From Planctomycetota bacterium (GTDB lineage: Bacteria > Planctomycetota > SZUA-567), in NCBI GenBank assembly GCA_020860865.1, contig JAJBTL010000153.1, forward strand, positions 1-7,019: 7,019 nt of DNA. The letters are read 5' to 3'. The translations under genes were made by a program, and so were the position numbers. The notes beneath the pieces were generated by a model, which saw only the letters and a program-made list of their open reading frames with translations, did no database searches and was not told where the DNA came from. Of the stretch, positions 1 to 6,830 are shown piece by piece (the stretch's first letter is position 1; each line of letters begins with the position of its first letter).

Positions 1-1596
1 AGTATGCACTGGATATACCTTATAGGTCTGGCTTTGGTCGGCTGCGCCCTCCTGTCCCTGGTCTGCGGCATCATGTCCGGTCGGCACGCCGCCGTCGCTT
101 CGGCCGGCCTCGCCGCCAATCTTCGCCGCGACATGTTCGCCCATATCCAGGAATTCGCCTTCTCGAATATTGACAAATTTTCCCAGGCCAGCCTCGTCAC
201 GAGGCTGACGACGGATATCACGAACGTTCAGAACGCCACGCAGATGCTTCTTCGGATTCTTGTCCGTAGTCCCCTCATGCTGACGTTTTCCCTTCTTATG
301 GCATTCAAGGTTAACGGGACCGTTTCACTCGTTTTTCTCGCCGTGGCGCCGATTCTGGCGATTGGCCTCTACCTTATAATTACCCGGGCGCATCCAATTT
401 TTGAACAGGTCATCCGCACCTATGACCGCCTGAACACCGTGGTCCGGGAGAACCTCCGGGGCATCCGGGTGGTGAAGGCTTTTGTCCGGGAAGAGGACGA
501 GATTGGCAAGTTCAAGGCGGTGTCCGGGGATATTTATAACGGGTTTTCCCGGGCGGAGCGGCTCCTCAACCTGAACAGCCCGCTGATGCAGTTCGCCATG
601 TATTCGTGCACGCTTCTTCTTTCGTGGATTGGCGCGCAACTGATCGTCACGTCACGGATGACGACGGGGCAACTTATGGGGCTGTTGTCCTACGCCAGCC
701 AAATCCTCATGAGCCTCAATATGCTATCCATGGTCCTTATGATGATGACCGTGTCCCGGGCATCGGCTGAACGCATCGTCCAGGTGCTGGATGAAGAGCC
801 GGCCCTCGCCGATCCGCCGAACCCGGTGACAACGGTGGCGGACGGGTCCATCGAGTTCCGGGATGTCATCTTCGGCTACGGCTCGTGCGACGAGACTATG
901 TGCCTCGAGAACATTACCCTGACGATTCCGTCCGGTTCGACCATTGGCATCATCGGCGGCACCGGCAGCGGCAAAACGACCTTGTCCCAATTGATCCCGC
1001 GCCTCTACGACGTCGCCAAGGGGGCGGTCCTCGTCGGCGGTCGGGACGTCCGAGAGTACGGTATCCAGGCGCTCCGGCAGCAGGTGGCGATGGTGCTCCA
1101 GAAAAACATCCTGTTCGCCGGCACGGTGCGGGACAACCTCCGCTGGGGCAAGGAGGACGCCACGGACGCGGAACTCCTCGAGGCCTGCCGCCTGGCCCGG
1201 GCAGACGAGTTCCTGTCATCCATGCCGGACGGGCTTGACAGCCATATCGAACAGGGCGGCAAGAACCTGTCCGGCGGTCAGCGCCAGCGCCTGTGCATCG
1301 CCCGGGCGCTTCTCAAAAATCCGAAAATTATCATCCTCGACGACTCGACCAGCGCAGTCGATTCGAAGACGGATCAGGAAATCCGGAAAGCACTCCGGAC
1401 CGATCTGGCCGGGATAACCACGATTATCATCGGCCAACGCATCGCGTCGGTCATGGACGCGGACCGGATAATCGTCATGGAAGCGGGGAAAATCGACGGG
1501 TTCGCCAGCCATGACGAACTCCTCAGGACGAACGCCATTTACCAGGAAGTGTACAATTCGCAAATCCGGAAAGGGTCGGACCATGACGCCGCCTGA
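1..1596 (+). CDS. Heterodimeric ABC exporter, subunit with degenerate ATPase site (5' end cut off)
   Basis: This is a half-transporter with a fused membrane domain and nucleotide-binding domain (NBD). It probably pumps drugs, lipids or peptides out of the cell in a dimer with the next gene's product. The frame is open to the left edge. The first visible Met (base 4) lies just before what looks like membrane helix 2, and relatives run to about 580 residues, so roughly 50-60 residues with helix 1 are missing. Counting from that Met, membrane helices lie near 3-22, 85-103, 108-127, 196-215 and 222-245. The NBD shows the A-loop Tyr (292), Walker A GGTGSGKTT (318-326), Q-loop Gln (366), LSGGQ (422-426) and Walker B IIILDDSTSAVD (442-453). 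Asp447 replaces the catalytic Glu and Gln478 replaces the switch His. This is the pattern of the degenerate-site subunit in pairs such as TM287/288, BmrC/BmrD and LmrC/LmrD. Family is sure; substrate is unknown. Confidence 0.95.
   Translation, partial: SMHWIYLIGLALVGCALLSLVCGIMSGRHAAVASAGLAANLRRDMFAHIQEFAFSNIDKFSQASLVTRLTTDITNVQNATQMLLRILVRSPLMLTFSLLMAFKVNGTVSLVFLAVAPILAIGLYLIITRAHPIFEQVIRTYDRLNTVVRENLRGIRVVKAFVREEDEIGKFKAVSGDIYNGFSRAERLLNLNSPLMQFAMYSCTLLLSWIGAQLIVTSRMTTGQLMGLLSYASQILMSLNMLSMVLMMMTVSRASAERIVQVLDEEPALADPPNPVTTVADGSIEFRDVIFGYGSCDETMCLENITLTIPSGSTIGIIGGTGSGKTTLSQLIPRLYDVAKGAVLVGGRDVREYGIQALRQQVAMVLQKNILFAGTVRDNLRWGKEDATDAELLEACRLARADEFLSSMPDGLDSHIEQGGKNLSGGQRQRLCIARALLKNPKIIILDDSTSAVDSKTDQEIRKALRTDLAGITTIIIGQRIASVMDADRIIVMEAGKIDGFASHDELLRTNAIYQEVYNSQIRKGSDHDAA
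1568..1575 (+). promoter_or_regulatory. Ribosome binding site for the second exporter subunit
   Basis: GGAAAGGG lies 7 bases before the ATG at 1583, inside the 3' end of the upstream gene. It decides the start. The earlier in-frame ATG at 1511 has no such site and would add 24 hydrophilic residues and an 86-base overlap. The arrangement points to translational coupling of the two subunits. Confidence 0.7.
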
Positions 1597-3481
1597 AGTC
1601 GGACGGACAGCCAAGGCGGTCGGCGTCGTCAACCCCTGGCGGACGGCGCGGCGCTTACTCGGCTATGTGCTTCGGGATTATCCGGGGCGGCTGGTGCTGG
1701 TTCTTGGCTGCATTGTCCTCAGTGCCCTGGCATCGGTGGAAGGGTCGTTGTTCCTTCGGAAGCTCATTGACCAATACATTACACCGCTTCTCGGGCATCC
1801 GAATCCGGATTTCGCGCCGCTGTTTCACGCTCTTCTCATCATGGCGGCGATTTATTACGGCGGCGTTATCGCGAACCTTATCCAGAACCTCCTCATGGTA
1901 AAATTGAGCCAGGGGGTGCAAAAGGATATCCGGGACAGCATGTTCGCCCAGATGGAACGGTTGCCGATCCGCTTTTTTGATAGCCATTCCTACGGCGATG
2001 TCATGAGCCGGTACACGAACGATATCGATACCTTGCGGCAGATGCTGTCCCAAAGCATTCCGCAGGTGTTCAGTTCCCTGGTGACCATCGTTGTCGTGTT
2101 TATCGCCATGGTGCAACTAAGCGGCATTATGACCGTGCTCGTCCTCTCCGTTGCCGGCATGGCGTGGATATTGTCCCGCTGGGTCGGGCGGAAAAGCGCG
2201 TCGTTTTTCGGGCGGCAGCAGGCGGCCCTGGGCTCCTTGAATGGCTATGTCGAGGAGATGACGAACGGCCTCAAGGTGGTGAAGGTGTTCAACCACGAGG
2301 CGGAGAGTATCCGCCAGTTCGATGCCGTGAACGAGGAACTCCGGGACTCCGCCACCAACGCCAACCGCTTTGCCAATATCCTTATGCCGATGATGGTGAA
2401 CCTCGGGAACCTCCAGTTCGTCCTCGTCGCCGTCGCCGGCGGGGCGCTGGCGGTGGCGGGGAAAGCGCACCTGACGGTCGGAGTCATTGCCGCGTTTTTG
2501 CAGTTGAGGCGGTCGTTCAGCATGCCGATTTACCAGGTGTCGCAGGTGGTCATTTGGGTCTTAGTCGCGTTGGCCTGTGCTGAACTCTTCTTCAACCTGT
2601 TTTACGAGTTGCCGGAACGGGACGACGGCTACGTCACCCTGGTGAACGCCAGGATGAATGGAGATGAGGTCGTCGAGACGCCGGAGCACACCGGGACCTG
2701 GGCCTGGCGCCATCCGCATTCCACGGGCGAAGTGACCTATACGCCGCTTACCGGGGACGTCCGGTTCCTTCATGTCAATTTCGGTTATGTGCCGGAGAAG
2801 CGCGTTCTCCACGACATCAGCCTCGACGCCTATGAAGGGGAGAAGGTGGCGTTTGTCGGCTCGACCGGTGCCGGGAAGACGACCATCACCAACCTCATTA
2901 ACCGGTTCTACGATCTGGACGACGGGAAGATCCGGTACGACAACATCAATATTGAAAAGATCCGGAAGCCGGATCTCCGCCGCTCCCTCGGGATGGTCCT
3001 CCAGGAGACGAACCTGTTCACCGGCAGTATCCGGGACAATATCCGCTACGGACGCCTGACCGCCAGCGACGCGGACGTGGAAAGCGCGGCCAAACTGGCC
3101 AACGCCGACGCGTTTATCCATCTTCTGCCGAAAGGGTATGAGACGATAATCTCGGACGACGGCGGCGAACTGTCCGAAGGACAGCGGCAGCTTATCGCCA
3201 TCGCCCGTGCCGCCGTTCTCGATCCGCCCGTCATGATCCTCGATGAAGCGACGTCGTCCATCGACACGCGGACGGAGACGATTGTCCAGAAGGGGATGGA
3301 TTCCCTGATGCACGGGCGGACCGTGTTCGTCATCGCGCACCGGTTTTCAACAGTGCGGAACGCCGACGTTATCATGGTGCTGGAACACGGGCGGATAATC
3401 GAACGCGGGAGCCATGATTACCTCATGGCGAAGCAGGGCAAGTATTACCAGTTGTATACCGGGGCGACCGAGTTGCAGTGA
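1583..3481 (+). CDS. Heterodimeric ABC exporter, subunit with catalytic Walker B and degenerate signature
   Basis: A 632-residue half-transporter, partner of the preceding gene, which it overlaps by 14 bases. Membrane helices lie near residues 36-58, 82-104, 160-178, 180-199, 270-293 and 316-340. A linker of about 45 residues (347-392), starting with a GYVTLVNA stretch and holding a TGTWAWRHP stretch, separates the last helix from the NBD. From memory, such linkers are typical of the YheH/LmrD-like partner subunits. The NBD has the A-loop Tyr (402), Walker A GSTGAGKTT (426-434), Q-loop Gln (474), signature LSEGQ (530-534), Walker B MILDEATSSID (551-561) with catalytic Glu555, and switch His586. 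Glu532 replaces the first Gly of LSGGQ. This faces the degenerate Walker B of subunit 1, so the dimer should have one active and one inactive ATP site. The connection between the last helix and the NBD reads ACAELFFNLF, unlike the usual A-x-AER-I/V pattern kept in subunit 1. It is probably an efflux pump; the substrate is not predictable. Confidence 0.96.
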   Translation: MTPPEVGRTAKAVGVVNPWRTARRLLGYVLRDYPGRLVLVLGCIVLSALASVEGSLFLRKLIDQYITPLLGHPNPDFAPLFHALLIMAAIYYGGVIANLIQNLLMVKLSQGVQKDIRDSMFAQMERLPIRFFDSHSYGDVMSRYTNDIDTLRQMLSQSIPQVFSSLVTIVVVFIAMVQLSGIMTVLVLSVAGMAWILSRWVGRKSASFFGRQQAALGSLNGYVEEMTNGLKVVKVFNHEAESIRQFDAVNEELRDSATNANRFANILMPMMVNLGNLQFVLVAVAGGALAVAGKAHLTVGVIAAFLQLRRSFSMPIYQVSQVVIWVLVALACAELFFNLFYELPERDDGYVTLVNARMNGDEVVETPEHTGTWAWRHPHSTGEVTYTPLTGDVRFLHVNFGYVPEKRVLHDISLDAYEGEKVAFVGSTGAGKTTITNLINRFYDLDDGKIRYDNINIEKIRKPDLRRSLGMVLQETNLFTGSIRDNIRYGRLTASDADVESAAKLANADAFIHLLPKGYETIISDDGGELSEGQRQLIAIARAAVLDPPVMILDEATSSIDTRTETIVQKGMDSLMHGRTVFVIAHRFSTVRNADVIMVLEHGRIIERGSHDYLMAKQGKYYQLYTGATELQ

Positions 3482-3528
3482 CTGGCCGGTCGCGACCGCT
3501 TCCGGGGCTTTCCGTATGATTTTCCATG

Positions 3529-3562
3529 AAAAAACGCCGACCGTGACAGGCCGGCGTTTTTT
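3529..3562. terminator. Bidirectional intrinsic terminator between convergent genes
   Basis: AAAAAACGCCG (3529-3539) pairs perfectly with CGGCGTTTTTT (3552-3562) around a 12-base loop, in which CC/GG can pair further. T-tracts follow the GC stem on both strands, so it can stop the exporter transcript (stop codon 47 bases upstream) and the receptor transcript (stop codon about 17 bases away on the other strand). Confidence 0.85.
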
Positions 3563-3579
3563 GTGGCGAGGGGACGCTG

Positions 3580-6306
3580 CTACCAGTTCGATTGATCACC
3601 ACCGGGCAGGCGGCGGTCGCGGCGGCCGTCGTCGATGCCGAGACGGAAGTGGGAGACCATGTGGCGGAGCTCTTCCGCCTGTTTCGACAGGTCGCCGGCC
3701 GATACCGCCATCTGTTCCGAATTGACCGAGTTTTCCTTGGTGACCTCGTCGATGCGGTTCAGGCTGGTGACGATGAGGCTGATGGCGGACGACTGTTCCT
3801 CCGACGCTTCGGCAATGCTCCGGAACAGGGTCGCGACCTTGGATGTCGTGTCGACAATCTGCCGGAACTCCTGGTCGGTCTTGGCCGCCAGCTTAGTGCC
3901 GGTGCCCATGAGATCAAGCATCGACGCCACCATGGTGCCGGTTTCGTGGGCGGCCTTGGCGGAGCGGGAGGCGAGGTTCCGGACTTCGTCCGCCACGACG
4001 GAGAACCCTTTGCCGTTCCGGCCGGCGCGGGATGCCTCCACCGCCGCGTTCAACGCCAGCAGGTTCGTTTGGAAGGCGATGTCGTCGATGAGTTTGACAA
4101 CGCTCGCGATCTGCTTGCCGGCCGCTTCAATCTGTGACATGGCGGAACTGAGTTCGACAACGGCGTCGTAGCCCCGGTGGGCGGCGTCCTGGCTGTCGGT
4201 GGCGAGGGCGTTGGCACCCTGGGCGTGGCCGGCGTTTTCCTGGGCCTGGCGGTTGACCGTTTCTATCGTTTCGGCGATTTCCCTGAGGACATTCTCCGAC
4301 GTCTCGACGCCCTGCGACAGGGAGACGGACACGTCCGACACGGCGCTGGCGCCGTCGCCGACCTGGCGGACGGCGTAGTTCACCTGGGTAAGGGCTTCCT
4401 TGTTGATTTTCACCATAGCGTTTAAGGCCTTGCCGAGGAGGTCCATGTCGGACCGGAGGCGGATGGTGCGGGTGTAGTCGCCTTTGGCGATATCGTTGGC
4501 CATGGAGAATTCGTCGCGGCGGGCCTGGACGAGATCGTGGAGGGAGCGGGCGAGGAGGCCGATTTCGTCGTAGCGGCCCTGGTCCGTGGTGGCGACTTCG
4601 GCGTTGATGAAATCGCCCTGGGCGAGGCGGGTCATTTGTCCGGCCATCCGGCGGATGGGGGACGATATGTGCCAGGCCATCCAGATGGCGATAAGGATGA
4701 CGATGCCGGTCAGGATGATGGTGGTGACGATGAGTTGCATGACGGTCTTCGTCAGGTTTTCGTCGATGGACTGGACCAGCTTGGCCTCGGTGGCCCGGGC
4801 CGGGGCGGTGAAGTAGTCGAGGCCGGAACCGATGGCGACAAAGCCGAAACCGCGCCGCGAATGGCCGTTCGCCGCCGACGGGGCGTACTGGCCGGTGTAA
4901 TAGGGGATGGCGGCGGCGGTGTTCAACTTGTACAGGCCGCTCCAGAGGATGTAGAAGGAGCCGGAGCCGCCGTTTTTCGTCAGATCCATCCAGCCGGTGC
5001 ACTGGGGCGCGTTATTCAGGTAGCGGCCGTCCAGGCCGATAAGGCCGGCCCGGGTCAGTTCGGGCGCCGGTCGTTTGGACCGCGATTGTTCGTGGAAGGT
5101 CGGGATGTCCTTGACGTAGTCGAACCACTTGGCGACGCCGCTCCGCTTCCAGCCCTGGTAGATGGATTCCTCGAGCCACGGCACCTGCGGATCGCCCGTA
5201 TTCGGATCGGCGCCGAAGATGGAATGGTGCCGGGGATGGCAAATGCTCCGGCACTGGTAGTCCCAGATAAAGGCGTAGTTCCCTTCGTAGGCGGACGGCA
5301 GTTCGGTATAGCGTTCGTCCATCGGGGTGATGTGATCGACGAATTCCATGATGTGGTCGTGGTTGAGGGCGAGGGAGGCGTAGCCTATTTTCCTCCCGTT
5401 CTCGTCGGCGACCGGGGTGATGAAGCGGACAATGCCTTCGAAGCGGCGGCCGTTCGGGTTTTCCTTGCCGGAATAGGCCTGTTCTTCCGGTTTGTACTCG
5501 ATGGGGTAGCCCCGGGCGGCGGCGGCGTCGCGGACGGCGTCGGGGACGTACATGCCGATATAATTCGAGCCGACATAGGCGCCGGTGACGTCGGAGACGT
5601 AAATTTCGCCGGGGCGGAGACTGGACAGCTTGTCCCAATAGGTCTCGGCTTTGACGAAGGTATTTTCCCGCCGGGAGACGTTTTTCAAGGTCGGGTCGGG
5701 ACGGTGGCGCCGCTTGGTCGAATCCGGCGGGACGTACTTGACCTGTTCGTTCCCTTCGAGGTCGAAGAAGGCGATTTCGTCGTAGAGGGGGGCATTGATA
5801 TATTCGAACGTGGATATCGGGATGGCGTGGAAGCCGTCCATGTCCTCGTTTTCCCGGTTGGTGGAGACGCCGGGCGGGTCGTTCGGCTGGACCTCGGTGT
5901 CGACCCACGACTGCCGGTCGGGCGCCAGTTCCCACCGGCCCTGCTTGATGAGGCGGCGGCGGGCGCCGTTGACGAAGGCGGCGTAGGCGGCTTGATCGCG
6001 GGGCAGGGTGGCGACGTAGCGGATGTCGTCGTCGCGTTCATAGAGGAAGTCGGCGACGGCGCGGGCGGTGTCGGTGGACATGCGTTCGATATTTTTGACC
6101 GCGCTGTCATTGAGGGAGGTGGTGGAGTCGAGGACGGCTATTTCCCTGAGGGTGGTGCCGAGCACGACAAACTGGTGCCAGGCGATAAAGGTCAGGATAA
6201 AGAGGGGAATCACCTTGACGATGAGGAAAATGACAATCAGCTTTGTCTGCATGCTGAAGCCGTGTCGCCTCAGTAATCCGTAGACGCCGTTCATGCGGTT
6301 GGACAT
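3580..6306 (-). CDS. Methyl-accepting chemotaxis protein with large Cache-like periplasmic sensor
   Basis: A 908-residue transmembrane chemoreceptor that should signal through CheW/CheA. In order: membrane helix 1 (22-44), a periplasmic region (45-522), helix 2 (523-546), HAMP (about 547-600), a second HAMP-like segment with IAKGDYTRTIRLRSD (606-620), and the coiled-coil signalling domain to about 890. The hairpin tip is unmistakable: IAFQTNLLALNAAVEASRAG (743-762), then GKGFSVVADEVRNLA. The sensor has Cache-style segments such as GIVRFITPV (291-299) and IGYASLALNHDHIMEF (307-322). Its later part (343-490, with NYAFIWDY, NAPQCTGWMD and TAAAIPYYTGQY) resembles a double-Cache family I recall from Desulfobacterota sensors; the ligand is unknown. 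Cys352, Cys356 and His357 form C-x3-C-H. The C-terminus ends GGDQSNW, without the NWETF-type CheR/CheB tether. The start at 6306 is chosen because AAAGG lies 8 bases upstream and it leaves a short cytoplasmic tail before helix 1; the open frame extends 34 codons further upstream without support. Monocistronic in this window. Confidence 0.96.
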   Translation of the reverse strand: MSNRMNGVYGLLRRHGFSMQTKLIVIFLIVKVIPLFILTFIAWHQFVVLGTTLREIAVLDSTTSLNDSAVKNIERMSTDTARAVADFLYERDDDIRYVATLPRDQAAYAAFVNGARRRLIKQGRWELAPDRQSWVDTEVQPNDPPGVSTNRENEDMDGFHAIPISTFEYINAPLYDEIAFFDLEGNEQVKYVPPDSTKRRHRPDPTLKNVSRRENTFVKAETYWDKLSSLRPGEIYVSDVTGAYVGSNYIGMYVPDAVRDAAAARGYPIEYKPEEQAYSGKENPNGRRFEGIVRFITPVADENGRKIGYASLALNHDHIMEFVDHITPMDERYTELPSAYEGNYAFIWDYQCRSICHPRHHSIFGADPNTGDPQVPWLEESIYQGWKRSGVAKWFDYVKDIPTFHEQSRSKRPAPELTRAGLIGLDGRYLNNAPQCTGWMDLTKNGGSGSFYILWSGLYKLNTAAAIPYYTGQYAPSAANGHSRRGFGFVAIGSGLDYFTAPARATEAKLVQSIDENLTKTVMQLIVTTIILTGIVILIAIWMAWHISSPIRRMAGQMTRLAQGDFINAEVATTDQGRYDEIGLLARSLHDLVQARRDEFSMANDIAKGDYTRTIRLRSDMDLLGKALNAMVKINKEALTQVNYAVRQVGDGASAVSDVSVSLSQGVETSENVLREIAETIETVNRQAQENAGHAQGANALATDSQDAAHRGYDAVVELSSAMSQIEAAGKQIASVVKLIDDIAFQTNLLALNAAVEASRAGRNGKGFSVVADEVRNLASRSAKAAHETGTMVASMLDLMGTGTKLAAKTDQEFRQIVDTTSKVATLFRSIAEASEEQSSAISLIVTSLNRIDEVTKENSVNSEQMAVSAGDLSKQAEELRHMVSHFRLGIDDGRRDRRLPGGDQSNW

Positions 6307-6314
6307 ACCTGCAG

Positions 6315-6320
6315 CCTTTC
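6315..6320 (-). promoter_or_regulatory. Ribosome binding site of the chemoreceptor
   Basis: GAAAGG on the - strand, 8 bases before the ATG at 6306-6304. It favours this start over the upstream in-frame ATG at 6408 and the downstream one at 6294, neither of which shows a purine-rich site at the right distance. Confidence 0.6.
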
Positions 6321-6357
6321 GCTTTTCTGGCCAAGATCGCGTTACTCTACAACTCGT

Positions 6358-6497
6358 GCCATGGACGGACAGCGTTTTCTTGTGCCCGGACCATGGCGAA
6401 CGGGCCATACCGCCGTGCCGGAGTACGTCCGGTAGCGGCGTCCACCGTGTCGGGTTGACGACCCGTTCCCGTTTACGGTCAACCCACGGTGTTACCG
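6358..6497 (-). promoter_or_regulatory. Hairpin-rich probable 5' leader of the chemoreceptor
   Basis: Three consecutive inverted repeats lie in the stretch upstream of the receptor start. (1) 6358-6397: GCCATGG and CCATGGC close a stem that continues with CGG/CCG across a small internal loop. (2) 6410-6438: CCGC/GCGG, then CCGGA/TCCGG around the loop GTACG. (3) 6443-6491: CACCGT/ACGGTG, a 3-base bulge, then GGGTTGAC/GTCAACCC around an 18-base loop. The third can be lengthened by CGGTA (6430-6434) with TACCG (6493-6497), but CGGTA overlaps hairpin 2, so the two compete. No reading frame here looks coding. Being on the receptor's upstream side they probably form its untranslated leader, but the transcription start is not established and the repeats would fold in either strand. 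No known riboswitch motif was recognised. Confidence 0.4.
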
Positions 6498-6549
6498 AAT
6501 CGTTTAAGTCATACCGTTTGAGGAAAAAAGAGCCAGTAGATTCTTATCG

Positions 6550-6565
6550 GAACGATTAATTGTTC
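6550..6565. promoter_or_regulatory. Candidate operator dyad GAACGATTAATTGTTC
   Basis: A 16-base near-perfect palindrome (7 of 8 positions symmetric) with an AT-rich centre, the usual look of a dimeric regulator site. It lies between the receptor leader and the structured element starting near 6570. It abuts a - strand CCGATAA (6550-6544) that resembles a flagellar sigma28 -10 box. Function is inferred only from symmetry and position. Confidence 0.3.
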
Positions 6566-6569
6566 GTTG

Positions 6570-6797
6570 CTGCCCGGTGGCGAGTGATTCCCGTCCCATG
6601 TCTACAGCTAGTAGCTGGAGAGCATTGTAGTGTTATGGGAGACGGTGTAACGCCTCCCAAGGCTGTCGCAATCAGCCACCGGGCGGAACCGATTCCGACG
6701 ATGGCTGCGTAGCCGGTCGTTCCGGAATACCATGCAATTTTTGCATCGGAGCGGCATCCATGCCTGTGAATGAATGCGGAACAGGCTTTATTTTTTT
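6570..6797 (+). ncRNA. Candidate structured small RNA of unrecognised family
   Basis: No gene is seen, but the stretch folds well on paper. A closing stem pairs 6570-6581 with 6675-6686 (12 pairs, one U-G), and TGATT (6585-6589) pairs with AATCA (6670-6674) beyond a GAG bulge. Inside are two arms. One pairs CCGTCCCAT (6591-6599) with ATGGG-AG-ACGG (6635-6645), continues with CTACA/TGTAG (6602-6606/6626-6630), and has a 19-base terminal loop. The other is short: GCC/GGC (6652-6654/6661-6663). Two further hairpins follow, at 6692-6728 (ATTCCG/CGGAAT, ACGA/TCGT, GGCT/AGCC) and 6732-6746 (ATGCAA/TTGCAT). A terminator-like hairpin with a T-run ends the stretch, which is why I favour the + strand. 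A weak promoter (TTGAGG at 6518, TCTTAT at 6542, spacing 18) could start it near 6554. The size and three-arm shape recall 5S rRNA, but the conserved 5S loop sequences are absent. It could instead be part of a longer receptor leader on the other strand. Confidence 0.4.
6762..6797 (+). terminator. Probable intrinsic terminator reading rightward
   Basis: GCCTGT (6762-6767) pairs with ACAGGC (6781-6786) around a 13-base loop and is followed at once by TTTATTTTTTT (6787-6797). The stem is short and the loop large, so efficiency is uncertain, but the T-tract is strong and there is no + strand gene just upstream for it to serve other than the structured element. Confidence 0.5.
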
Positions 6798-6802
6798 GCC
6801 AA

Positions 6803-6830
6803 TTGACTCTGGTCAGGTTTTTGCTAAGGT
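6803..6830 (+). promoter_or_regulatory. Sigma70-type promoter reading out of the window
   Basis: TTGACT (-35, 6803-6808), a 16-base spacer, then TGC-TAAGGT, an extended -10 (hexamer 6825-6830). The three most conserved -10 positions (T1, A2, T6) are present. The predicted start is near 6837. It begins 5 bases after the preceding T-tract, so it looks like an independent unit. A small dyad, TGAC-TCTG-GTCA (6804-6815), overlaps the -35 and could bind a regulator. Confidence 0.55.

Noticed and set aside
2561..3340. - strand open frame of 259 codons opposite the second exporter subunit
   Set aside because: It lies wholly within the NBD-coding region on the other strand and shows no family motif.
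3487..3498. Perfect 12-base palindrome CGGTCGCGACCG just after the exporter stop codon
   Set aside because: No T-run follows and no partner site was seen; a short GC palindrome in GC-rich DNA is likely chance, and the nearby 3529-3562 hairpin explains termination.
4537..6276. Long + strand open frame of 579 codons opposite the chemoreceptor
   Set aside because: It is the mirror of the receptor gene in GC-rich DNA: its translation is a monotonous Gly/Val/Asp/Ala sequence with no motif, and the opposite strand encodes an unmistakable receptor.
6344..6363. Sigma54 promoter for the receptor (TGGCACG on the - strand)
   Set aside because: The -24 half is good, but at the required spacing the -12 element has AG instead of the essential GC.
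6307..6408. Longer receptor start at the upstream ATG (6408)
   Set aside because: It would add 34 polar residues before the N-terminal membrane helix and lacks a ribosome binding site, whereas the ATG at 6306 has AAAGG at good spacing.
6293..6559. + strand open frame of 88 codons across the receptor start and leader
   Set aside because: It overlaps the receptor start, has no ribosome binding site, has a basic low-information translation, and coincides with the hairpin array.
6307..6560. c-di-GMP (GEMM) riboswitch ahead of the chemoreceptor
   Set aside because: A plausible location, but the conserved GEMM core was not found on the - strand.
6571..6685. 5S rRNA
   Set aside because: The length (115 bases), the closing stem and the three-arm shape fit, but the conserved CCGAAC and GAAGTTAAG loop sequences are missing and no 16S/23S sequence is visible.
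6635..6712. 25-codon + strand frame inside the structured element
   Set aside because: No ribosome binding site at usable distance and no recognisable peptide; the bases are better explained by stem pairing.
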